Assembly (NCBI GenBank): GCA_018671205.1
Contig: JABHIC010000094.1
Span: forward strand, 1 to 7,318
Length of the DNA stretch: 7,318 bases
Direction of reading: 5' to 3'
Source: Gammaproteobacteria bacterium
GTDB lineage: Bacteria; Pseudomonadota; Gammaproteobacteria; GCF-002020875
How positions within the stretch are numbered: the first letter of the stretch is position 1; the number at the start of each line of letters is the position of its first letter. The translations under genes and the position numbers were made by a program. This document shows, one piece after another, positions 1-5,744 of this stretch. The notes beneath the pieces are model-generated. The model was not told where the DNA came from. It did not search any database and was given only the letters and a program-made list of their open reading frames with translations.

Positions 1-16
1 CACGAGGCAGCGAGAG

Positions 17-481
17 ATGATTAAAGGGATGCTCAACTACATCACCTCAATCTCCGATAACGATAACGTATACGACGACAAGAATGATCGCTCATTCTCT
101 ATCGAAGAGATCAAACACGCATTCCCCGTTACTAAAACAGTGGATGACGACTATGAAGAATCTATCTGCCTAAACTGCGGAAGCGATACAGTCGAATACT
201 GCACTGACGAGCTTACATGGAACACTGAGCTTCAGGCTTTTACAAACCCTAACGACTACAACATTGACCCCAGATGCTCCTCATGCCACCTTAACGGCAA
301 CATGACTCACACAGACGCTGCATTCATTAAGACTAGAAAAGACGAAGAAAGCGGACTTTATTGCGCCATATTCGATAACTTTGGATTCGCAACCATCATC
401 CCAACCATCCCGCATCATCGACTCCCTACTAGAGAAGCGGCGATCAGGCACGTAAGAAACTACATTAAAAGCCAACACTAG
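17..481 (+). CDS. Hypothetical protein with two CxxC pairs, possibly 5'-truncated by the window edge
   Basis: I do not recognise this 154-residue protein. It has two CxxC pairs, C51/C54 (CLNC) and C87/C90 (CSSC), about 33 residues apart, the layout of a small zinc-binding knuckle, so metal binding is inferred. The N-terminal third is acidic and Asn/Asp-rich and the C-terminal end is basic (REAAIRHVRNYIK). No signal peptide or membrane segment is visible. The start is uncertain: the frame stays open to the left window edge, the ATG at 17 has only a weak purine stretch (GCGAGAG) before it, and the ATG at 29 has AAAGGG too close. The true start may lie outside the window. Small phage-type genes follow, so an accessory phage or plasmid protein is the likeliest class. 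Confidence 0.6.
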   Translation: MIKGMLNYITSISDNDNVYDDKNDRSFSIEEIKHAFPVTKTVDDDYEESICLNCGSDTVEYCTDELTWNTELQAFTNPNDYNIDPRCSSCHLNGNMTHTDAAFIKTRKDEESGLYCAIFDNFGFATIIPTIPHHRLPTREAAIRHVRNYIKSQH

Positions 482-497
482 GCACAGCGGCATAACA

Positions 498-511
498 AAA
501 GTTCAAACTTT
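498..511. repeat. 14-bp near-palindrome AAAGTTCAAACTTT, copy 1
   Basis: Two 6-bp inverted arms (AAAGTT/AACTTT) flank a CA centre. This copy lies 16 bases after the stop of the upstream gene and 1 base before the AGGAGATAGCACC leader of the 526 gene. Identical or inverted copies lie at 3587-3600 and 5707-5720, always between genes. An operator for a dimeric DNA-binding protein is the simplest reading, but that is inference. Confidence 0.65.
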
Positions 512-512
512 C

Positions 513-525
513 AGGAGATAGCACC
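513..525 (+). promoter_or_regulatory. Shared translation leader AGGAGATAGCACC, copy 1
   Basis: A strong Shine-Dalgarno (AGGAG) with an 8-base spacer ATAGCACC leads directly into the ATG at 526. The spacer is conserved as well as the Shine-Dalgarno in copies ahead of the genes at 3656, 4833 and 5758. This exceeds what ribosome binding alone requires. It also fixes the start of a gene too short to be convincing by itself. Confidence 0.7.
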
Positions 526-693
526 ATGAAAAACACACACCACATCCCAGAGGGGGCAACAGCAGAAATCTCAGGATTCTTCTACAAGATCGGACGGTTT
601 GATTTCCCCTACCGATGGACTGGAACTCAGTGGATAAGGACAACCATGAGGGCCGCAACTGTAATCAACGGCAAGCTAAAGGGGGTCGCATGA
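526..693 (+). CDS. Small phage-type hypothetical protein (55 aa)
   Basis: This 55-residue protein begins MKNTHHIPEGATAEISGFFY and continues with an aromatic, basic segment (RFDFPYRWTGTQWIR). The pattern, PEGAT followed by aromatic residues and a W-G-x-W-like turn, resembles small uncharacterised proteins common in phage genomes. This is recognition by pattern and not a family assignment. The start is well supported by the shared leader ending one base before the ATG. Its stop overlaps the start of the next gene as ATGA (690-693), so the two are probably translationally coupled. It has no signal peptide, membrane segment or cysteine. Function is unknown. Confidence 0.7.
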   Translation: MKNTHHIPEGATAEISGFFYKIGRFDFPYRWTGTQWIRTTMRAATVINGKLKGVA

Positions 694-977
694 AACACAC
701 ACCAGCACCTTGGATTACTGACACCGGAACCGATGGCGCAGTCATCTACAAACTAGACGAAGCGACTATCGCAACAGTTCCTATGGACTTACTTTGCCAC
801 GAAGCCAACGCCCGCCTCATAGCAGCAGCACCGGAACTGCTGGAGGCATTGGAGCACCTCGTCAAAATAACATACGACTACGGCGACACCAGAGACAGAA
901 ACTCCCCCGTTCATGACGCTCTGAAACAGGCCAGTGACGCAATAACCAAAGCAACATTATCTACTGTAACAAATTGA
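690..977 (+). CDS. Phage-type MKHTPAPW protein (95 aa)
   Basis: The 95-residue protein starts MKHTPAPW and carries an ANARLIAAAPELLEAL block at residues 39-54. Proteins with an N-terminal MKHTPxPW and a central ANARLIAAAPELL helix are very common in tailed phages and prophages of Proteobacteria, and to my knowledge their function is unknown. The start at 690 is preferred over an in-frame ATG at 615 for three reasons: the family begins exactly at MKHTP, GGGGG lies just upstream at 681-685, and the ATG overlaps the preceding stop (ATGA). The extra 25 upstream residues would also lie wholly over the previous gene. No membrane segment is seen, and the C-terminal half is predicted to be helical by eye. 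This gene is the best marker that the window derives from a phage. Confidence 0.85.
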   Translation: MKHTPAPWITDTGTDGAVIYKLDEATIATVPMDLLCHEANARLIAAAPELLEALEHLVKITYDYGDTRDRNSPVHDALKQASDAITKATLSTVTN

Positions 978-984
978 AATACTT

Positions 985-1012
985 TTGCTTTTCTCAGCGT
1001 ACTGACTATAAA
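985..1012 (+). promoter_or_regulatory. Possible sigma70-type promoter for the subtilase gene
   Basis: The 58-base gap before the subtilase contains TATAAA (1007-1012), a reasonable -10 box. A weak -35 candidate, TTGCTT (985-990), lies 16 bases upstream. The Shine-Dalgarno is AAAGGGA (1022-1028), 7 bases before the ATG. This start does not carry the GGAGATAGCAC leader used by neighbours, which suggests separate expression. The promoter rests on motif appearance only. Confidence 0.4.
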
Positions 1013-1035
1013 TAACCCAGCAAAGGGAACTAATC

Positions 1036-3585
1036 ATGAACAAACTACTACTCGCAACCGCCCTACTATCATCCACAGCCGCAGCATCCGTAGACGATAT
1101 AGCCTACCAGCTACAGCAGGAGATCAACTCCATCCACTATGAGGTGCAGCAAATCTCATTCTCAGGCGTAGGGCCACAACAGCTACAGAGCAGCTACCGC
1201 AGCAACTTCGAGACAACCAGCAACTACCCCTCTCAAATTAGAATCAACGCAGCCAAGCGGTATATCCGCAACTATGAGAACGCAGTAGCCAGAACACAGC
1301 GACTGATCGATATGGTGGAAAATTTCCCTGCAAGAACCCGAGACATGATCAAGGGTATGAGCTTCTACACTAACATGCTTGACCGATTCGACTGGTACAA
1401 GGGCGAGATTGTTAAATACAAATCCCTGCTGAATGATGTCACTGAGATCAGCCGAGACGTAGTGCGTGTTGATGAAGACACCACCACTGAGCTGGAGCCG
1501 GAGTTGACTGGAACAACCTCTGAGACCGTCACTGAAACAGATGACGAATTTGAGCGCACCTACGAGGTAACAACCAACACCTACCGCACACAAATCAACA
1601 CTATCACCAAACGCTACACCACAACCACCATCCACTACTCAGAAGGAACAACAAAAGAGGATAAACAGACGGAAGTTACCGGAGCCGTGGTTGACTACCG
1701 CGAGAGCAAAGAGACCGACAAAGTTCTGATTAGCGAAATAGCCCTGATTGTCGAGCCAGAGCCAGCACCAGAACCCACTCCAACCCCTATTGAGTGGAAT
1801 ACAGCCGAGTACAACAACAACTGGGCAATGGACGTAATCAAGGCTGAAGCGGCCTACCAGCAGGGCTGGACAGGTAAAGGGGTAACCGTAGCCGTTATTG
1901 ATACCGGAGTGGATACAGACCACCCTGAACTACTCAACCTGACTGATGGATATAACTTCCTCAACAACACCACAGACACCGACGACGACAACTTCCACGG
2001 CACCCATGTAGCCGGAACCATTGCCGCCGCAAGAGACGGAGTAGGCACACACGGCGTAGCATTTGATGCGACCATCATGCCCATCAAGATCCTTGACGCT
2101 ACAGGAAACGGAACATTCACCAATGCCAAGAAAGCTGTAGCCTACGCAGCAGAACAAGGGGTCAAAGTGGCCAACCTTTCACTGGGCAAGGGACTCGGAT
2201 ACAACGTCACCCAGCAGACAACAGGCCCATACGATCACTGGTTTGGCGACACCTACAAGCAAGCTGTGCAGAGCGGCACCACTCTTGTAATCGCAGCGGG
2301 AAATCAAGGCCATTCCTGTAAGGTTGAAAAGTCCACGTACTGGAAATGGGAAGGCGACGACGTAGTAAACTGCAACTTCCCCGCCGCACTACCCTATATC
2401 CCTAACTACGAATCCCTCACCACCTCAGAAGGTGGATGGATCACAGTAGGCGCAGTAGACAGCAATAATCAACACCTCTACGACTCCAACAAGGCTGGGA
2501 TCATGCAAGACTACTATCTGGTAGCCCCCGGCGGCAACATCCTCTCCACCACCCCTAACGGCGAGTACGCAGCCAAGAGTGGCACCAGCATGGCAGCGCC
2601 CCACGTAACCGGAGCATTCGCCCTACTCACTCAGAAATTCCCCTACCTATCCGGTAACGACATTGCAGACATTCTATTCGTATCCGCTACCGACCTCGGT
2701 GAAGAGGGAACAGACGACATCTACGGGCGTGGCCTACTCAACATCGAGGGAGCTATGCGCCCTATCGGTGAACTGAATATCCCACTAGGCAACACCACCG
2801 AGGGTACAGTAACTGCACTATCATCCACTACACTCGCAGCACCCGCCGGAATGAGTGGTGCATTGCTACAGAGCCAAGCACTCAAAGAGGCCATCATCCT
2901 TGACGAATATGAGCGTGTCTACACCGTAGATATGACCGACGCAATTACCGCTGTAGAGAACACCTACTCATTCGACAACTACCGCACCAGCAATATCGGC
3001 AACTTCGTACTGGGAATCTCAGAGATCGAAATCGATGGGAATAACCCCATAGTCATGGGCTACCAACTCACCGATACCACGAGCATGATGGTAGGCCAGC
3101 AAGACGGGACATTCGGGGCAGTATCAGGCGGCGCACTCTCATTCGGAGACAGCAGCACCATCTACACCCGCCTTGGCTGGACTAACCAGTACAACGGCGT
3201 CCACATCAGTGCCAACCTTGACTACGGATACTCAGCAGGACACGGCGTAGACCAAGGGTACATTACTCAAGTATCCGACCTCCACGGCCTCGGATTTGGT
3301 GCGAAAATGAGAATGGACAACCTCACCCTCGCACTCAACAGCCCAATCAGCATCGAGTCAGGCAGCGCCGACCTAAAAGTATCCAACGGGCGCACAATGA
3401 ACGGGGAGATCACCCACAACGAAGAGACAGCAAGCCTCGCTGGGAACCGAGAGTACCGCATGAATGCCAACTACATGCACCGGATCGACAGAGAGCAATC
3501 ACTAAGCTGGGATCTGAACAGCACCATCAAAACCGAGAGCAGCTTCGACTCAGGGATGCAGGTTACCTACAAACTGACATTCTAA
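1036..3585 (+). CDS. Secreted S8 (subtilisin-like) serine peptidase with beta-rich, autotransporter-like C terminus
   Basis: This is an 849-residue exported serine endopeptidase. A signal peptide (about 1-17, MNKLLLATALLSSTAAA) is followed by a helical region (about 18-145), a Thr/Glu-rich stretch (about 146-238), and a Pro/Glu linker (EPEPAPEPTPTP, 240-251). The subtilase domain covers about 262-574. Catalytic residues are intact: D289 (VIDTGVD), H321 (HGTHVAGT), oxyanion N423 (AAGNQG) and S518 (GTSMAAPH). The only two cysteines, C428 and C446, lie in an insertion between N423 and S518 and could form a disulfide. The last 275 residues are rich in alternating beta strands and end VTYKLTF, with a terminal Phe as in outer-membrane beta-barrel proteins. 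The junction GRGLLNIEGAM followed by a LDEYERVYTVDM segment resembles S8 autotransporters. Barrel formation is inferred. The gene sits between phage-type genes and a MoxR cassette and has its own promoter candidate and terminator, so it looks like accessory cargo. Confidence 0.9.
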   Translation: MNKLLLATALLSSTAAASVDDIAYQLQQEINSIHYEVQQISFSGVGPQQLQSSYRSNFETTSNYPSQIRINAAKRYIRNYENAVARTQRLIDMVENFPARTRDMIKGMSFYTNMLDRFDWYKGEIVKYKSLLNDVTEISRDVVRVDEDTTTELEPELTGTTSETVTETDDEFERTYEVTTNTYRTQINTITKRYTTTTIHYSEGTTKEDKQTEVTGAVVDYRESKETDKVLISEIALIVEPEPAPEPTPTPIEWNTAEYNNNWAMDVIKAEAAYQQGWTGKGVTVAVIDTGVDTDHPELLNLTDGYNFLNNTTDTDDDNFHGTHVAGTIAAARDGVGTHGVAFDATIMPIKILDATGNGTFTNAKKAVAYAAEQGVKVANLSLGKGLGYNVTQQTTGPYDHWFGDTYKQAVQSGTTLVIAAGNQGHSCKVEKSTYWKWEGDDVVNCNFPAALPYIPNYESLTTSEGGWITVGAVDSNNQHLYDSNKAGIMQDYYLVAPGGNILSTTPNGEYAAKSGTSMAAPHVTGAFALLTQKFPYLSGNDIADILFVSATDLGEEGTDDIYGRGLLNIEGAMRPIGELNIPLGNTTEGTVTALSSTTLAAPAGMSGALLQSQALKEAIILDEYERVYTVDMTDAITAVENTYSFDNYRTSNIGNFVLGISEIEIDGNNPIVMGYQLTDTTSMMVGQQDGTFGAVSGGALSFGDSSTIYTRLGWTNQYNGVHISANLDYGYSAGHGVDQGYITQVSDLHGLGFGAKMRMDNLTLALNSPISIESGSADLKVSNGRTMNGEITHNEETASLAGNREYRMNANYMHRIDREQSLSWDLNSTIKTESSFDSGMQVTYKLTF

Positions 3586-3586
3586 G

Positions 3587-3600
3587 AAAGTTCAAACTTT
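3587..3600. repeat. 14-bp near-palindrome AAAGTTCAAACTTT, copy 2
   Basis: Identical to the copy at 498-511 and in the same orientation. It begins two bases after the end of the subtilase stop codon and is followed after nine bases by the terminator hairpin. Confidence 0.65.
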
Positions 3601-3609
3601 TTACACAAC

Positions 3610-3641
3610 GCCCTGCTGGAGCAATTCAGCGGGGCTTTTTT
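3610..3641 (+). terminator. Rho-independent terminator after the subtilase gene
   Basis: A 9-bp stem (GCCCTGCTG, 3610-3618, with CAGCGGGGC, 3627-3635, one G-U pair) with an 8-base loop is followed by six T (3636-3641). The next Shine-Dalgarno begins at 3644. The downstream ATPase gene therefore needs readthrough, antitermination or a promoter overlapping this hairpin. Confidence 0.85.
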
Positions 3642-3642
3642 A

Positions 3643-3655
3643 TGGAGATAGCACA
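3643..3655 (+). promoter_or_regulatory. Shared translation leader TGGAGATAGCACA, copy 2
   Basis: GGAGATAGCAC followed by A and then the ATG at 3656. It differs from copy 1 only at the base before GGAG and the base before ATG. It starts directly beyond the T-tract of the preceding terminator. Confidence 0.7.
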
Positions 3656-4657
3656 ATGACAACTGAAATTACACCAAGCACCTTCGAGAGCTACCTAAAA
3701 GAAGTCACCATCCCACTCAAGCAACCAACCGTTGTATGGGGGCAACCCGGCATCGGAAAGACCGAGATCATTCAGAAGGCAGCAGAAGCCATGGACTACA
3801 CATGCCATGCTATTTACCTTCCGCAGTTCGAGCCTTGGGATCTCCAAGGTCTTCCTGTACCTGTAAACGGGAAAACAGAATACTATCCACCATTACAGAT
3901 GTACCCAGATAACGAGAAGGTTGTACTGTTTCTCGATGAGATCGCTCAATGCTCTACTGCCATGCAGTCTATGGCAAGCCGGATCGTCTACGAGCGCAAA
4001 CTGGGAGACTTTGAACTTCCCGAAAATTGGGTGGTGGTGCTTGCCGGAAATAGACAGGAAGACAAGGCCGGAACCACCCGCGTCTCAAGTCACATCAACA
4101 ACCGTGTCACCCACCTGAATCTAGTGGTAAAGGGTGATGACTGGGTGCGATGGGCGCTACATAACGACATCGATATGCGAGCCATCAAGTTTATCCAGAT
4201 GCGCGAAGAGATGCTCAACACCTTTAACCCAGACGAGAAGACCAATGCCACACCCCGTACATGGGAGAGGGTCAGCGAGATCATTTCACACACCAACAAC
4301 AAACAGATCCTTCACCCCGCCCTTGTCGGCACACTGGGGGAAGAAGTTGGTACAGCCTTCTACGGGTTCTTGGATATCTTCGACAACATGGTAGACATCA
4401 ATCAGGTCATTATGTCGCCAGATCGAACCGAAGTCCCAGAAGATCCAAGCACACTATTCGCAGTGAGCGCAGCATTGGTAAGCAAGGCCAACGAAGAGAA
4501 TATCGACCGTATCTTCACCTATGCTCGACGTATGCCGGAAGAGTTCCAAGTACGCACCGTACAGGATATGGCAACCCGCCATGACTGGGCAACCAACACC
4601 AAGACATATACCACTTGGGCGATTGACCACTCAGACCTGTATCTCGCTGCAGCCTAA
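3656..4657 (+). CDS. MoxR-type AAA+ ATPase
   Basis: This 333-residue AAA+ ATPase is of the MoxR/dynein-related class, which couples ATP hydrolysis to remodelling of partners, often through VWA-domain proteins. The Walker A is GQPGIGKT (29-36, K35). The Walker B is VVLFLDE (89-95, D94/E95). Sensor 1 is N132 in VVVLAGNR, and R150 in HINNR is a candidate arginine finger. The segment LPQFEPWDLQGLP (55-67) matches the conserved block between the Walker motifs in phage and bacterial relatives. No signal peptide or membrane segment is seen, so it is cytoplasmic. The start is fixed by the shared leader directly before the ATG. It is followed by the DUF3150-like gene and the VWA-like metallopeptidase gene, the expected functional partner. 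The fold and ATPase activity are secure; the substrate is not known. Confidence 0.92.
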   Translation: MTTEITPSTFESYLKEVTIPLKQPTVVWGQPGIGKTEIIQKAAEAMDYTCHAIYLPQFEPWDLQGLPVPVNGKTEYYPPLQMYPDNEKVVLFLDEIAQCSTAMQSMASRIVYERKLGDFELPENWVVVLAGNRQEDKAGTTRVSSHINNRVTHLNLVVKGDDWVRWALHNDIDMRAIKFIQMREEMLNTFNPDEKTNATPRTWERVSEIISHTNNKQILHPALVGTLGEEVGTAFYGFLDIFDNMVDINQVIMSPDRTEVPEDPSTLFAVSAALVSKANEENIDRIFTYARRMPEEFQVRTVQDMATRHDWATNTKTYTTWAIDHSDLYLAAA

Positions 4658-4661
4658 CTAT

Positions 4662-4679
4662 TAGTCATTGTGCTGACTA
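4662..4679. repeat. Inverted repeat TAGTCA / TGACTA after the ATPase gene
   Basis: Perfect 6-bp arms (4662-4667 and 4674-4679) with a 6-base spacer begin four bases after the stop codon. The position matches that of the 14-bp near-palindrome at two other gene ends, but the sequence is unrelated. It may be an operator or a small hairpin. A repeat this short could also be chance. Confidence 0.35.
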
Positions 4680-4681
4680 TT

Positions 4682-4705
4682 GCCCCGCTTCGGTGGGGCT
4701 TTTTT
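4682..4705 (+). terminator. Rho-independent terminator after the ATPase gene
   Basis: GCCCCGC (4682-4688) pairs with GTGGGGC (4693-4699, one G-U) around a TTCG loop closed by C-G, a very stable tetraloop. Six T follow (4700-4705). The core CCCCGCTTCGG(T/C)GGGG recurs at 5727-5742. Confidence 0.88.
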
Positions 4706-4712
4706 ATTCCCC

Positions 4713-4751
4713 AAAAAAAATGCCCCGCCTCAAGCAATTTAGAGACGGGGC
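4713..4751 (-). terminator. Possible minus-strand terminator back-to-back with the ATPase terminator
   Basis: GCCCCGCCTC (4722-4731) pairs with GAGACGGGGC (4742-4751) except for one internal C/A mismatch, around a 10-base loop. Eight A lie at 4713-4720, so read on the minus strand the hairpin is followed by eight T. No minus-strand gene is present in the window, so it may act on antisense transcripts or be a relic. Its G/C arms could also pair with those of the plus-strand terminator. Confidence 0.5.
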
Positions 4752-4755
4752 GGGC

Positions 4756-4791
4756 GTGCGGAGATAGCACATCAACCACAACGCTCCGCAC
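4756..4791 (+). promoter_or_regulatory. Hairpin enclosing an orphan copy of the translation leader
   Basis: GTGCGGAG (4756-4763) and CTCCGCAC (4784-4791) are perfectly complementary over 8 bp with a 20-base loop. GGAGATAGCAC (4760-4770) straddles the left arm and loop. The sequence continues ATCAAC with no start codon at the expected place, and frames downstream close quickly. It is either a relic of a lost gene or an RNA structure in the 5' leader of the 4833 gene. Confidence 0.5.
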
Positions 4792-4819
4792 ATTCTAATT
4801 CATTTTCATTCAAAAACAC

Positions 4820-4832
4820 AGGAGATAGCACC
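4820..4832 (+). promoter_or_regulatory. Shared translation leader AGGAGATAGCACC, copy 3
   Basis: All 13 bases are identical to the leader of the 526 gene, and it lies directly before the ATG at 4833. Together with the orphan copy at 4760-4770, two leader copies lie within about 75 bases of each other. Confidence 0.7.
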
Positions 4833-5708
4833 ATGTGCATCCAAGACAAATCAATGCTCATCAGTATGAAGTTCACCATGATCGGACAGACCAAGAAAGA
4901 TACCGAAGTCACCGACCTCGCCAACAACACCGCCCACGCCCAAAAAGAGGCTGGTCGATACGTCAAAAACCTCTACGCCAAGAACGCACTAAAGGAAGTG
5001 AACTCCGCCAAAAATGCAATCCGTGAGCTATGGGTTCAGAACTCATCCCCATGGGGGGAGGATGGGCAGCGCATCATGCCATCCGCACTCTACGCCAGCT
5101 TCAGTGCCGACTACCGCAGAATGCGTGCCGACTGGGAGATCGAGGTAACCCGTTTCATCCAACTCCGCGAAGAACTGATTGAAGAGGCCAAAATCCGACT
5201 GGGAGATATGTTTGACAACTCACTCTACCCCACCCAAGAGGAGATGGAAGAGCGGTTTGACATTGAAGTATCCGTCAACCCAGTCCCCGATGGCGACGAC
5301 TTCCGCATTGAGGCAGCAGACATCGATAGCGAAGAGATCAAGACGCAGATCAACTCACAAGTGAAAGAGCGCACGTCTGAGATCACCACCGATCTATTCA
5401 AGCGCCTACATGGAGTCGTGAACAACATGCACGAACGGCTCACTATCATCATGGAAGACGACGGCGAGGGTTCACGCAAAAAGTCATTCAAAGACTCACT
5501 GGTTGGGAATATTCAGGATCTTGTCAGTGTGCTGCCAGAACTCAACCTCAACAAAGACCCCAACATCGCACGCCTCACTGAAGAGGTGAGAAAGAAACTG
5601 CTACCTGAACCAAATGAACTGCGCAATAACTACGAGACACTGCGAGATACCCAGCGAAGTGCCGAGGCGATTTTGGATGATATGTCGGCCTTTATGGGTA
5701 CAGCATAA
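4833..5708 (+). CDS. DUF3150-like helical protein of the MoxR/VWA cassette
   Basis: This 291-residue protein, probably cytoplasmic, has no signal peptide or membrane segment. The N-terminal LISMKFTMIGQTKKDTEVTD, then an AGRYVKNLYAK stretch, NSSPWGEDGQRIMP and a YPTQEEMEERFDIEVSVNPVP block, resemble the uncharacterised proteins encoded between MoxR ATPase and VWA-like genes in phages. I associate these with DUF3150, from memory and not from a search. Long charged helices (about 50-130 and 180-285) suggest coiled-coil or bundle structure, with a short beta-like segment at about 143-160 between them. No catalytic motif is visible. It lies between the ATPase and metallopeptidase genes, so an adaptor or substrate-recognition role in the same complex is inferred. 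A terminator lies upstream, so its expression may be separately gated. The start is fixed by the shared leader. Confidence 0.82.
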   Translation: MCIQDKSMLISMKFTMIGQTKKDTEVTDLANNTAHAQKEAGRYVKNLYAKNALKEVNSAKNAIRELWVQNSSPWGEDGQRIMPSALYASFSADYRRMRADWEIEVTRFIQLREELIEEAKIRLGDMFDNSLYPTQEEMEERFDIEVSVNPVPDGDDFRIEAADIDSEEIKTQINSQVKERTSEITTDLFKRLHGVVNNMHERLTIIMEDDGEGSRKKSFKDSLVGNIQDLVSVLPELNLNKDPNIARLTEEVRKKLLPEPNELRNNYETLRDTQRSAEAILDDMSAFMGTA

Positions 5709-5720
5709 AGTTTGAACTTT
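5707..5720. repeat. 14-bp near-palindrome, copy 3, inverted orientation
   Basis: AAAGTTTGAACTTT is the exact reverse complement of the copies at 498-511 and 3587-3600. It overlaps the last two bases of the TAA stop of the DUF3150-like gene. The flipped orientation argues for a protein-binding site read from either side and against a transcribed RNA element. Confidence 0.65.
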
Positions 5721-5726
5721 TATACC

Positions 5727-5742
5727 CCCCGCTTCGGCGGGG
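5727..5742 (+). promoter_or_regulatory. TTCG-loop hairpin directly upstream of the VWA-gene leader
   Basis: CCCCGC (5727-5732) pairs perfectly with GCGGGG (5737-5742) around TTCG. It differs from the core of the terminator at 4682-4705 by one base but lacks a T-tract: AAAGGAG follows. It should not terminate by the intrinsic route. It could stabilise or insulate the mRNA, or be a terminator that lost its tail. Confidence 0.65.
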
Positions 5743-5744
5743 AA

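Noticed and set aside
615..689. An upstream in-frame ATG at 615 that would add 25 residues to the MKHTPAPW protein
   Set aside because: The family starts at MKHTP, the extra segment lies entirely over the 526 gene in another frame, and the ATG at 690 has a G-rich Shine-Dalgarno and an ATGA overlap with the previous stop.
1183..2389. Several minus-strand open frames across the subtilase gene (for example 1183-1635 and 1854-2129)
   Set aside because: They are mirror frames of a strongly supported coding gene, have low-complexity Val/Ser/Cys-rich translations, and lack leaders or recognisable domains.
4134..4584. Plus-strand frames overlapping the ATPase gene in other registers
   Set aside because: The ATPase frame covers the region with clear family motifs. 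The alternative translations are rich in His/Arg/Pro/Thr, as expected for shifted readings, and no Shine-Dalgarno supports them.
999..4680. GT(A/G)CTGACTAT occurring at 999-1009 and 4670-4680
   Set aside because: Two 11-mers with one mismatch. One overlaps the -10 box candidate and the other an inverted repeat before a terminator. Too little to call a shared element.
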